From contig NC_064774.1 in the NCBI RefSeq assembly GCF_011397635.1, forward strand, positions 1,769,449-1,833,448: a stretch of 64,000 nucleotides of DNA, in the 5' to 3' direction. The notes below the pieces were generated by a model, which searched no databases, was not told where the DNA came from, and was given only the letters and a program-made list of their open reading frames with translations. A program made the translations under genes and the position numbers. The DNA comes from Epinephelus fuscoguttatus (lineage: Eukaryota; Chordata; Actinopteri; Perciformes; Serranidae). Below are positions 12,300-31,489 of the stretch, in pieces (the stretch's first letter is position 1; every line of letters starts with the position of its first letter).

Positions 12300-12634
12300 C
12301 ACGTGACTGATGGAGAGAAACGGTTTGACATCCCTCCTCGTGACGCGGCGCGTAAACAACGGGAACAGGGAGGACAAACACGGACTGCTGCTGCTGCTGC
12401 TGCTGCAGAGTGAAGCCGTAGCGGCTGTGTCACCGACCACCGGCAGATACCGGATTAACGGATCGATCAGGGTGATCGGGGTGATCGGGGTGGTGGTCTG
12501 AGCGGCGGGGCGGAGGAGGGGATGCGTTGCCTGGTAACAGAAGCAGGACTGAGGAGGAAAACAGGCCGACCGTCACTCTTCATCATGAACATCCTCATCT
12601 TCAACGGTCCGAGTCTTTCCATGTTCAACCTCAG
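12300..12634 (+). promoter_or_regulatory. GC-rich promoter and probable non-coding first exon of tmem184c
   Basis: The base composition switches abruptly from AT-rich repeat to a CpG-containing, GC-rich segment with a (CTG)n run at about 12387-12408. It ends in a consensus donor, CTCAG|GTCATA, at 12634/12635. The next acceptor (TCTCCCCAG at 14444-14452) leads into the tmem184c coding exon 58 bases before its ATG. I infer that this segment holds the promoter and first exon. It contains an ATG at 12585 that would open a short upstream frame. Confidence 0.5.
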
Positions 12635-14452
12635 GTCATATTTATCACGTGTTTTATCTCTGCAGCTGCCTGTGCTCACTGTGCACTCCATCATTTATAA
12701 TTGTAGCCGAAATCTACATAAATATTCCTGCAATACTTGTCTGCGGTCGCGTTTAATGCTTCATAGTGACCTCATTGCGTTTACACTGGTCATAGAGAAC
12801 TTTAATATGCTATGACATTGTTAATGTCCATTGTGTTGGAATATTACTATAAAAAACTTTATTAAAATATGCCTCCGGATCAAAACAGTCAGTTTAATCC
12901 AACTCATAGTTCATATTTAGACTTTAATGATGAAATATAACTGCACCAAAAGTGTATTTAATTAATATTCCTCCTGCTACAAAAACTTGACTTTAATGGA
13001 TGAAAAATGAGCGAAAAATATTTTTAAAGGGTTATTTCACATATATGTGTTGCTATGTGATTTTGTAGTCATGATCAGTTAAGTATTTTTAACAAATATT
13101 CCAATACATTTTGTTTAATTTATTGGAGACAATCTGTAACTTTACATCAGCTAGCTCATGATGTGGCTAGCTAATGTTAGCTTTTCAGTTAGCTTACACC
13201 CTGACCAGGTGACCACAGAATATTTAATATAATATTATTAAATACATATGTGTTTTCTAATTCATGTTTAAGAGATATTTATGATCAGTAAATCATGTCA
13301 GTGCAGTGGGGAGACAGCGGTGGAAGAAGTTATTGGCTAACTGAAATGTTAGCGTAAATGTGCATTCAATTAACCTTCTTACTGCTAGAAATATTTAACG
13401 TAATGGATGAAAAAAAGTGATAATGCTTTTAAAGTGTATAATTTCACATATAAGTGTTACTATATGATTTTGTAGTCATGATCAGTAAAGTATTTTTAAT
13501 ATAGGCCTGTATTCCAGTAAATTTTGTTTATTTAAATGGAGACAAGTAACTTTACATTTGCTAGCTTGTGACGTAGCTAGCTAATGTTAGCTTTTCAGTT
13601 AGCTTCCACAGAATAGAATATTTATTAAAATATATATTTTCTAAATTTATATGTGAGAGATATTTTTATGATCAGTAAATTATCTCGTTGCAGTGGGGGA
13701 GACAGCGATGGAAGAAGTTATCGGCTAACTGAAATGTTAGCGCAAAAATGTATTTAATTAACCTTCCTGCTGTCAGAAATATTCAAGTTTAATGGATGAA
13801 AAAAGTGATAAATTATAATTGTTATTTCACATATGTGTTACTATGTGATATTGCAGTTATAGTCAGTAAAGTATTTTTAACATATTTTCCAGTAAAGTTT
13901 GTGTATTTGAACGGAGGCAATCTGTAACTTCGAATAGTCGAATATTTCTATGCTGAAAAACATTAGCTAGCTACATCACAGGCTAGCTAATGTTTTTTAG
14001 CATAGAAATATTCATCTTCAATGGATGAAAAATGAGGGATAAACACTTTTAAGATATATTTTTTACATTATGTTTTTCTATGTGAACATGAGGTCATTTC
14101 AGTATTTTATAATCCACTAAATTCATCAGGGAATCAGTAACATTAGCTGTGATGTAGCTAGCTGACGTACGCTTCTCAACAGTTAGCGCCCACCTTGACC
14201 GCTGACTGGAAAATATTAAAAAGACTGTTTGACAGAATAAAAAATATAAAGCTGTGTTTAGTTAGCTAATTTGTGCTAACACTGCTAGAACTCCTTAAAC
14301 TCTCACACAACTGCCGAACAGTTAATTCATTTTCAGTAATTTAATTACACTTGTGTTCAACAAAATACGGTCTTATCGTTCCTGGATTGTGTACCTTGTT
14401 GAAGTTATAAGAACTGGAAGTTAAAACAGACCAACTGGTTTTGTCTCCCCAG
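12635..14452 (+). other. First intron of tmem184c, filled by a ~390-bp tandem repeat
   Basis: The sequence is AT-rich. Three imperfect units of about 390-400 bases (roughly 12890-14030) share GGAGACAATCTGTAACTT, AGCTAGCTAATGTTAGC, CAGTTAGCTT and GTTGCTATGTGATTTTG. The words GGAGACAGCG.TGGAAGAAG fall near 13310 and 13698. No coding exon is seen. Confidence 0.6.
13940..14013. repeat. Near-perfect 32-bp inverted repeat with 10-base loop
   Basis: Arms 13940-13971 and 13982-14013 are reverse complements with a single mismatch around a 10-base spacer. The arms contain GCTAGCTAATG and ATAGAAATATTC. It arose at the end of the third ~390-bp unit and would fold as a long hairpin or cruciform. Confidence 0.85.
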
Positions 14453-14471
14453 GTGTGGCTCAGTGGTTTAG

Positions 14472-22644
<8,173 letters not shown>

Positions 22645-23075
22645 CCAGGGGCGGGAACTCCTCTCTTTACGTCCTTCGTCCTCTTGTTTCGATGTGGCTA
22701 CGAACAAAGACACTCAGATTCTGTGTTATAGTCAGAATATAAAAGAAACTCGTCTACAGATTTGTGAAAGAGAAGCGAAGTCTCATATGGATTTTAATCG
22801 AAGGAAAGCAGAGAAAGAGTCTCTGATGTCAAAGCCATGTTTGTGGAGTATTTTTAAAATAATCACCTGGTTTTAAATGTTTAAAATCTGTATTTTATGT
22901 CTAATGATGTCATTTTGATAGATGTGTCTGCAGCTGTTGAGAGGAAAACATTTATGTTTTCATCAGAGTGAAGGCAGGTTGTTCTCTTGGTTTATTCTCC
23001 CATGGTGCTGAAGTGTCCTTGAGCTGAGTTTGACAGTTTGTTCTGATTCATAATAAATTAACACGCCATATCTAA
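22645..23075 (+). other. tmem184c 3' untranslated region
   Basis: Non-coding sequence after the TAG at 22642-22644. A canonical AATAAA lies at 23052-23057 and would end the transcript at about 23070. Confidence 0.5.
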
Positions 23076-23741
23076 CCATTAGAAACTGTGTTGCTATTGT
23101 TAGTGTTAATCTTATTCCTCCAAACTTAGGAGAAGTCTCCAACAGCAGCCCTCTGAGGACGAGGGAACCAAGGGATAAACTTACCATACCAACCACAGAC
23201 TGTCTGGAGAGACATTTAGAGGCATGGATTTTTGGATTAACTGCTTGCCGTCCAGACAACCCAAATTCAGGGCAACACAGGACAGAGCAGAGGTGGACCA
23301 AACCTGCAGCAACCAATAAATATAAAGCTACAGTTGGTGACTTTTATGAAAATAACCTTGTGTCATATTTTCTATTATCTTATCAAATATGAATCAAGAT
23401 TCTGTAACTATATCGTCTGAGGAAGTTTGCTCCGGTCAGTAGGTGTTGCTTGGGTTTCACTTCACTGTTTCCAACATGGCGGCCGGGTAACAAACTTTCT
23501 GATTTACAGCTAAACAGACACTAAAATATGTTTCTGGAAACATCTGAGGTGAGAAAAAGGCATTGCAGTAACAGAATCTTGATGCATGTTTGCTCAGTTC
23601 CGCCCAGTTTGACCGCAGCAGTGATTGACATAGCTGCGCTGTGATTGGTTGTTTTCAGTGTGCCGTGGTAGAATCCAGTGAAGGCCATTAGGGGGAGAAG
23701 GAGAGGAGGAGGGACGATAATTTTATGCCTACCCGCCAGCA

Positions 23742-24366
23742 ATAGCCATGATTGGCCATGACTTATGTTGACAGGTTGTCCGTCCGTCCCATCCTTGTGA
23801 ACACAATTAAGAATGCCTCAAGGGAATTTCTTCAAATTTGGCACAAATGTCCACTTGGACTCAATGAACGGATTAGATTTTGGTGGTCATAGGTCAAAGG
23901 TCAAGGTCACTGTGACCTTGTCTGTCTCATTCTTGTGAACTTGATATCTCAAGAATACTTTGAGGGAATTTTTAAAAATCTTGGACTGAAGAAAACGAAT
24001 TAGAATTTTGTCGTTGGTGGTCAAAGGTCAGTATGTCCTCACAAAATATGTAACTCAAGAATTCATATGTTAATTATGACAAAACTTCTCACAAATGTCT
24101 CACAGGATAAAATGACATGGTGTCGTTTCGGGTTGAATTTGATGGTCGTGGCTTACGGACACTTGGATTATACCACGCGAGCAGTAAGGAGACATTTTGT
24201 GATTTTTTAGTGTTCTTTTTTTACATGTTAATATTGGTCACCGTTGACTTTTCCGCTGAAACTCCAGGAGTGTTTTGTGAACTGGAGATCTTCACCCATC
24301 CTCACATTAGCACAGGGGGGAGGAGATATTGAGTGAATTTTCATTTTTGGGTGAACTATTGCTTTA
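23742..24366. repeat. Dispersed repeat carrying nuclear-receptor half-sites, copy 1
   Basis: The text GGTTGTCCGTCC, CTTGTGAAC, CAAATTTGGCACAAA, CACTTGGACTCAA, GGTCAAAGGTCAAGGTCA and CAGGATAAAATGA recurs at about 34405-34990 (same strand) and 60290-60930 (opposite strand). This copy runs into a terminus TTCATTTTTGGGTGAACTAT typical of fish DNA elements. It contains a perfect DR1 (23891-23903) and a perfect inverted repeat AGGTCACTGTGACCT (23904-23918). No coding potential. Confidence 0.7.
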
Positions 24367-25590
24367 AACTTGCAATAGAAAAAAAAACGCCCATAATATT
24401 AAGGCCAAACAAAAAACAATTCAACTGACATCAAAAGTGTTTTTATATAAATACGTCTGTTTTCTAATTTACTTCAGACAGCTGAAAAAAAAGCTCAGCA
24501 GAAAGAAGTGTCAGTCTGATCATAACCAGCTGTTTTGAATGTTTCAGTTTAGTGATCCTGTTACTCCGCACCCTGGCTCCACATCCACACACTCTATACT
24601 ACTGTGAACATTTTTGTCCACTAGGTGGCACACATGGTCCGTTAAAAGTCATCAGGATCTCCAACAAGTCTGAAAACATCATGTGCTGAGGTTTGGGAAA
24701 CTGAGGTTTAGATTACAAAAGCAAGTGTGAAATAAAAGTAAAGCATGGTGTGCAATAGGTCAAGATCTACCAGGATTTGGTTGATATAATCTAGTCTTCA
24801 CTTCTCTGCTGACCAAACGGGAGAAACATCTCAAAGCCAGCTGTAAACCAAAACAAGGGCAGCAAGGCCCACAATGACAAACAAAGGTCCACATAAACAG
24901 AGAACGTATAAGCACACACAAACCAGTGCAGAAATATGCTACACATATACATACATACATATATATAGCCTATATCCTCCTGAGACCCTGTGTCCTCATA
25001 TGAGGAGACCACATTTTGGGTTTACTTTACCCTTATACTTCATTGTACTTAACTCAGACCTGCTGTCCTCGTTCATGGACAATTTTTCTGTGGTAGTAAG
25101 AGCACAATACACTGATCCATGTAGAAACAATGTAGAAACAAGATGGCAGCCATCTCTGCCAAGTCAGTCTGCAGCCGATCCCAACACAAAAGTAGACAAG
25201 GTCCAAAACCTGATCACATCTAATGGTTGAAACTTGTTTATTTATGATTATTTTGTTTGTAGTTTGATATGGCAACAAATTTGACCAACTTTAGCAACAG
25301 TAACAAGCTGAGACACAGTTACCCAGCAAGTGCTTGTTTGAGGACATTGGGACTTTATTGCTGTCTCGTTTGAGGACATTGGACTTTATTGCTGTCTTGT
25401 TTGAGGACATTGGGACTTTATTGTCATCTTTATTGTCAGGTAAAGCTGCAGGTTTGAAACTGAACTCCATCAGTAATAATCATCAGGAGCTGTGTGACTC
25501 TGTTACAGAGTCCAAACTGACCCTGTGAACCTGCTGTGTGTCATCAGTGTGTGACGGTGATATCTGGAGTTTATTTTGAAGGGGGAGGGG
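24367..25590. other. Intergenic stretch, tmem184c to NLR gene 1
   Basis: Mostly unremarkable AT-rich sequence. A short tandem repeat at about 25333-25428 has three units of roughly 36 bases containing GTTTGAGGACATTGGGACTT. No exon is supported. Confidence 0.4.
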
Positions 25591-25599
25591 AGGTGCATC

Positions 25600-25611
25600 G
25601 AAACCGAAAGT
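25600..25611 (+). promoter_or_regulatory. ISRE/IRF-type element
   Basis: GAAACCGAAAGT fits the interferon-stimulated response element consensus GAAANNGAAA, and it is followed by further half-sites (AACCGAGAAAGAAC). It lies about 2.2 kb upstream of the inferred NLR start codon, next to a segment that ends in a good donor. Known biology: teleost NLR genes are often interferon- or infection-induced. Function here is inferred. Confidence 0.5.
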
Positions 25612-25624
25612 AACCGAGAAAGAA

Positions 25625-25744
25625 CTGACGGGTACTTTCCAACATCTATTACAGCTGCGTGTTATCGACTGTGACCCGATACAGCCAGAGAAGAGACTTT
25701 GGATCCGCAGCGCCATAAGGAGCAAACGCCTTGAAGCCTTTCAG
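25625..25744 (+). other. Possible non-coding first exon of NLR gene 1
   Basis: A moderately GC-rich segment after the ISRE-like site, containing CTGCGTGTTATCGACTG and ending TTTCAG|GTGATT (donor at 25745). It has no ATG-initiated frame joined to the NLR. I propose it as a leader exon by position and splice-site quality only. Confidence 0.3.
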
Positions 25745-27780
25745 GTGATTGTCGGTGCATGAACCTGTGAACATGTGTGTGTGTGCATGTCTGAATCAGA
25801 CCAGCTGATCGGTTCGTGGTCTCTGCTGGAAGTGCGCAGTTTGGTGTCAGGCTCAGCCGACATGTTGTTTGTGCAGAGGGAGAAGTGGAGTGCGCAGCTG
25901 AGTCCAGAGCGCACAAGAGTTTCTGCAAACTTTGACCTCAAACGGATTCAAATGACGACATCAAATATATAAGTAGACAGTTTTTAATGCGAGGAGCTGA
26001 TATGAAATGTGAAAACAGGAGATGATGCCTGTTTGTTATTTATAGTGTTAGTAAACAAAGAACTGCGTCACTCCTGCGCAGCAGCATGTTTTTCATGTAC
26101 TTATTTCCACCACCAGGCGACGCCAAAGGGTCTGCTAACATTAAATGAAGCGGAGCTGCGTCAAATATTCTGTACATTTATTATCATAACACACGTGTCT
26201 GTTTTATGCTGCTCAGGCCTCGTGTAAATAAATTCAAATGAAACTTTATCAGTAGTAAAACTCAGCACCAGCAATATTGAAAACTATTTAAAGTAAAAAT
26301 AATAATAAAAAAGGCTTTGAGGAACCTGATTAAAGGAATATGAAATGTTTTGTAGTACCTACAGCTGCTATTCTGTTTGATGGTAAACAAATAGATTGTT
26401 TTCACCAGCTAAATAATGCCATTATGATAAAACATTATTAGTAAAGCACAAGTAAAATTCAGCTCCAGGTGCTGAGCATTAAAGAGTTAAAACATGACAG
26501 GGAAGAGAAATAATAAAGGAATTATTAATGGATATTAAAACAAGGAAAAATCAAAACAAAATAAATATGTGAAGCAAACCAGGGAAGTGTCTTTTATTAA
26601 AAAAAAGTCAAATAAACAAACGAAAATATTTATATTTTTTCTACTTAGTTGCTAAAAAAATACAAGTCCTAAAGATCTTTGCATGAGATCGATCGTATCA
26701 GGGGAATATAAGACAGAAAAAAGGGGAGGAATCTGATTAAAGATTGTTATTCTGATGTTCAGTTTAATGACAATTTGTTCTTTTTACTAACTAATGTCTC
26801 TTTTAATCTTCAGGTTTATTTTTAAATTCCTTTAACTAATGAGCTTCTCCCACTCATGTGCACTCTGCTGATTTCCACACACTTGTTCCTATAATTTTTC
26901 TCCAGTAGGTGACACTAACCGTCCAGTAGTGCAGCGTGTTGGAGCTGCGGTTGAATCTAATGACACACACACTGTAACAGAGAGCCTGATCTGATGAGTG
27001 TTACTAGAGTTTGTCTCCATTTGAGTCTTTTTAAAAGGGATCTTTAGAGATTGTTTGAGTACACGACTTCACAAAGCTGCTGGGATAAAATGAACACAGT
27101 CCAACTGATAATCAACAGCCTGTTTGAAACAGGAAGGAGGACGTTGAGACTGACTTCCTCTTTTTTGTCTGTTTGTTTCACAGCCCGCCCATCTGAGCGC
27201 TCACAAAGGAGCAGCCACAGAACACTGAACAAGGAAGTAAAGCTTTCTGACAGACGTAGGTGTTTATGATTTGAGTTGATTTTAAAACTTAAAAACACGT
27301 CTTTGTTGTAAATGTGTACTATATACAGTGATGTGAGTAACAAAGTACTGTTAGGTATGAGGTCTTCACACTCTCTTATATTTCCATTTTACTCTGCTTT
27401 ATACTTCTACTCCACTAAATTTATTTAATAACTTCAGTCAATAGAATTATGTTGTTGGATCATTATATCATGTTATATATTCCAGCTTTGTTTCAATGTA
27501 GTTGGGACCTGCTACATATTAACATACACAGTTGAAACCATAGCTGTAGTTTCATAAAACATTTTTATTTTAAGTGACTTCAGACAAAAATCAAATAAAT
27601 GTAAGGTAAATTTTGGCTCTTGCAGCCCGTCCTTGGTCATTCATGTCTGTTCCTGACACCTTAGCCATAAACTGATCAAATTAAAGAATTAACGTGACAC
27701 CATGTTGGAATTAGTTCTTGACAGATGTCGGGTAAAGTTATTTTGCTTCCTGTAGTTCTGTTTCAGCTGCAGCAGTCAAA
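25745..27780. other. Stretch before the first NLR coding exon
   Basis: AT-rich sequence with no recognisable exon or mobile element. It ends in TTTGCTTCCTGTAG and TTCTGTTTCAG, two candidate acceptors just upstream of the ATG at 27781. Confidence 0.35.
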
Positions 27781-28062
27781 ATGGCTAAGAAGAGGAAGAT
27801 GAGGAAGCGATCCAAATCTCTGTGCTCCAGCCATGAGCTGATCGGGTAATGTACAAGCCAATCATTAATGAGCAGCTGTGATGTCATGAATGAAGGCTGA
27901 ACACACTGTAGAAAGTTATATAGCACAGTAGGCCTATGGATTAGTCCTTCAAAATTATACACAGTGAATCTTACTCTTTATATTCACACTGTATATATGT
28001 ACATACACACACACACACGTGTATATATATACACACGTGTGTGTGTGTGTGTACATGTACAT

Positions 28063-28100
<38 letters not shown>

Positions 28101-28826
28101 GTATATATACACTGAACAAAAATATAAACGCACCACTTTTGTTTTTGCTCCCATTTTTCATGAGCTGAACTCAAAGATCTAAAACATTTTCTAAACACAT
28201 AAAAGACCATTTCCCTCAAATATTGTTCACAAATCTGTCTAAATCTGTGTTAGTGAGCACTTCTCCTTTGCCGAGATAATCCATCCCACCTCACAGGTGT
28301 GGCATATCAGGATGCTGATTAGACAGCATGATTATTGCACAGGTGTGCCTTAGGTTGGCCACAATAAAAGGCCACTCTGAAATGTGCAGTTTTGCTTTAT
28401 TGGTGGGGTCTGGGGGGGTCAGAAAACCAGTCAGTATCTGGTGTGATCACCATTTGCCTCATGCAGTGCAACACATGTCCTTCGCATAGAGTTGATTAGG
28501 TTGTTGATTGTCGCCTGTGGAATGTTGGTCCACTCCTCTTCAATGGCTGTGCGAAGTTGCTGGATATTGGCAGGAACTGGAACATGCTGTCGTATACGCC
28601 GATCCAGAGCATCCCAAACATGCTCAATGGGTGACATGTCCGGTGAGTATGCTGGCCATGCAAGAACTGGGATGTTTTCAGCTTCCAGGAATTGTGTACA
28701 GATCCTTGCAACATGGAGCCGGGCATTATCATGCTGCAACATGAGGTGATGGTCGTGGATGAATGGCACAACAATGGGCCTCAGGACACAAAAACAAAAG
28801 TGTTGCATTTATATTTTTGTTCAGTG

Positions 28827-28904
<78 letters not shown>

Positions 28905-31407
28905 TATATATATATATGCGTATATATATATATATATATGCGTGTGCGTGTGTGTGTATATATATATACAGAGGTGGAAAAAGTACTGAAAAATTCTATT
29001 CAAGTAAAAATAAGAAGTAGTTTGTTTAAAATGTACTTAAAGTAGAAGTTACTTAGTTACTTCCAACAACTTGATGGGGGTCACTCCTATGCAGTGCAAA
29101 AATGGTTCAGGGGTCATAAATCCAATCCAAAAACTGGTTATTTTTCTACCATAGGATTCAATTCAGTTTAGGGCTGCACAATATCATTAGAGCATCACCA
29201 TAGCAATGTGTTCTTGCGCAATAGTCACATTGTGAGACTGACAGTATAAGTTCATCATATCAATTTAATATTAGTCAAAGGCAATATGCCATACTTATTT
29301 TGCTGGTTAATACTTTAGGTTGTGAAGTTCTCAATTTCCAGGACAGTTTGATTGTAAAATACATATTTCATGCAAATACAGCCTTTCCAACTCCCAAATG
29401 ATGACTTCTTTCCAAATAGAGCTATTCAAGTTATTGCAATACATATGGCAATATACAAAATTGTCGTTGCATTGTCAGTTTTGTCTAATATTGTGCAGCC
29501 CTGCCTCACCAACACAACTGTTAGACTGATGATACACAAAGCAAACTGTTGAGCAATGTTGTTGGCCATTATTCTCAGAGATGCAAACAGGTGTATGATC
29601 AAAAAAGAGAGAGCTTGTCGAAGCGAAATTCTACACTAACACTAATTTGGAAGAATACTGTGTATTCCAAAACAGAACAAATCCATTGAGCAACAGTGTT
29701 TCCCCTATATGCAACTAGCAGCGGTGGTGCTCCCCTGCTGAAATATGACCTCTGCTGCTGATTTATTTATTTTTTTTGCTCTTTAGAAACTACCGTTATA
29801 ATATTTGGCGCTACGGACACTTCATATCCAGGTCAATTCACACACTTGTGAGTAAAGCATATCCACCTTATTTTCAAACACAGAAGTAAATAGTGATCAA
29901 CTTCCATTTTTTTGTGCGTGACTTCCGGTCAGCCGCTTTCCCTCATGCTTTCCCGTACCGGAGCTAACGGTGCAAGCTAATTTTTTTTCAGTTTTCAGTT
30001 GTTTATGTTATTCAATCAGTTAGTTAGTTAGTTAGTTAGTTAGTCTGTGTATTTTGTATAGATAACTGTGCCCACGTTTCCGTTATAACGGAAATTTATT
30101 CCCTCTAAATGCGAATAAATCGCACGTCAATCATAAACTATGAACCAAAAAAGCACAATCTATCCCGAGTGAGACAAACTGCTTGATCCCCGTCTCCAGT
30201 GTACCAGCAGAGAACCTGCAGAACCGAATCAGTGAAAAAACACACCGGGCTACACAGCCTCTCTACCTGAGCAGCTGAAGCTGCGGCTCGCACCCTCGAC
30301 ACACAGACGGTGCTTCTGCATGCCAGCCACACGTGCGCGCAACTGTGAGAAATAAATATGTGAGGTGTACACTGCTTTTCTATCTTTTTTCCCTTTTCTT
30401 TCTTTCTTTCTTTCTTTCTGTCAGCGACATACACTCCTAACACAGGACGGGTTGTTTTAATTGACTGAGTTGATCATTAAGCCATAGTGATGCGCGGATC
30501 AGCTCTGATAGCACCTGAATCAGCATGTACGCATCAACCATCCAGCCGTTACAACATGACTGAGCTAGCAAAGCAGTCTTGTGTTGCTGTGTGTGGTATT
30601 TATTCAGTTTTGGGAAATCACGATGTCTAGAAAGCATCAGTGGCTCCAGCTGACAGGGACAGCTAACGTTAACACTAGCAACAAAGCTAACATCAGGATC
30701 GTCATCCGTTAAAAGCCTCCCGTTGTCGGATACGACATGAAACTACTCCAGTTAGCTCTATCATGTTGTAACTAAGACATCCATTGGAGAAAATATTTTC
30801 TTCACGGGCCACTTTGTGAGTTTAGTGAGTTATTACAGACACGCTAACGGCTAACAGCTAACGGTTAGCCCAGCTAATCTACGATAACCATGTTATTAAT
30901 TACACAGAGAGAAAATACTAATGTTTGTTCAGTCATTGTGTTTATAGATTTTACAAACATCAGATTAGTCTAAACGGTGATATAGTGACGTGAAAAATAT
31001 GATATATACATATATATAGCTAAACTAAGCAAGGTAAACAACAAGGCGATTCCCATTTACACAGTGGTCAGAGTGCTGGACCGGAAGTGTCGCACAAAAA
31101 ACGGAAGCTGGCTGCGTTCTGTTTTGCCTCCGTGTTTCCGTGAAAAATAAGGTGGATAAGAGGAGAGGAGAGGGCTCTGTCTGATCTCCTCATAAACTAA
31201 AGTTATATTATATTGCGCGATGGACGCTTCATATAATACATATATTATACGCTAAAATGTTTCACTTTATAACGTGATGACATATTGTTTACATGACGGC
31301 ATGTCATTTCTGTCTCTACATGGTCGCACCTTTACAATGCTCCTCTGCTCTCTGTATCGCACACGGCGGATTTCGGCCCCGATACGCACACACAGAAACG
31401 TGTGCGT

Positions 31408-31444
<37 letters not shown>

Positions 31445-31445
31445 T

Positions 31446-31489
<44 letters not shown>

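Noticed and set aside
27955-29045. Frames of alternating Tyr-Ile or Cys-Val
   Set aside because: Translations of TA, CA and TG microsatellites.
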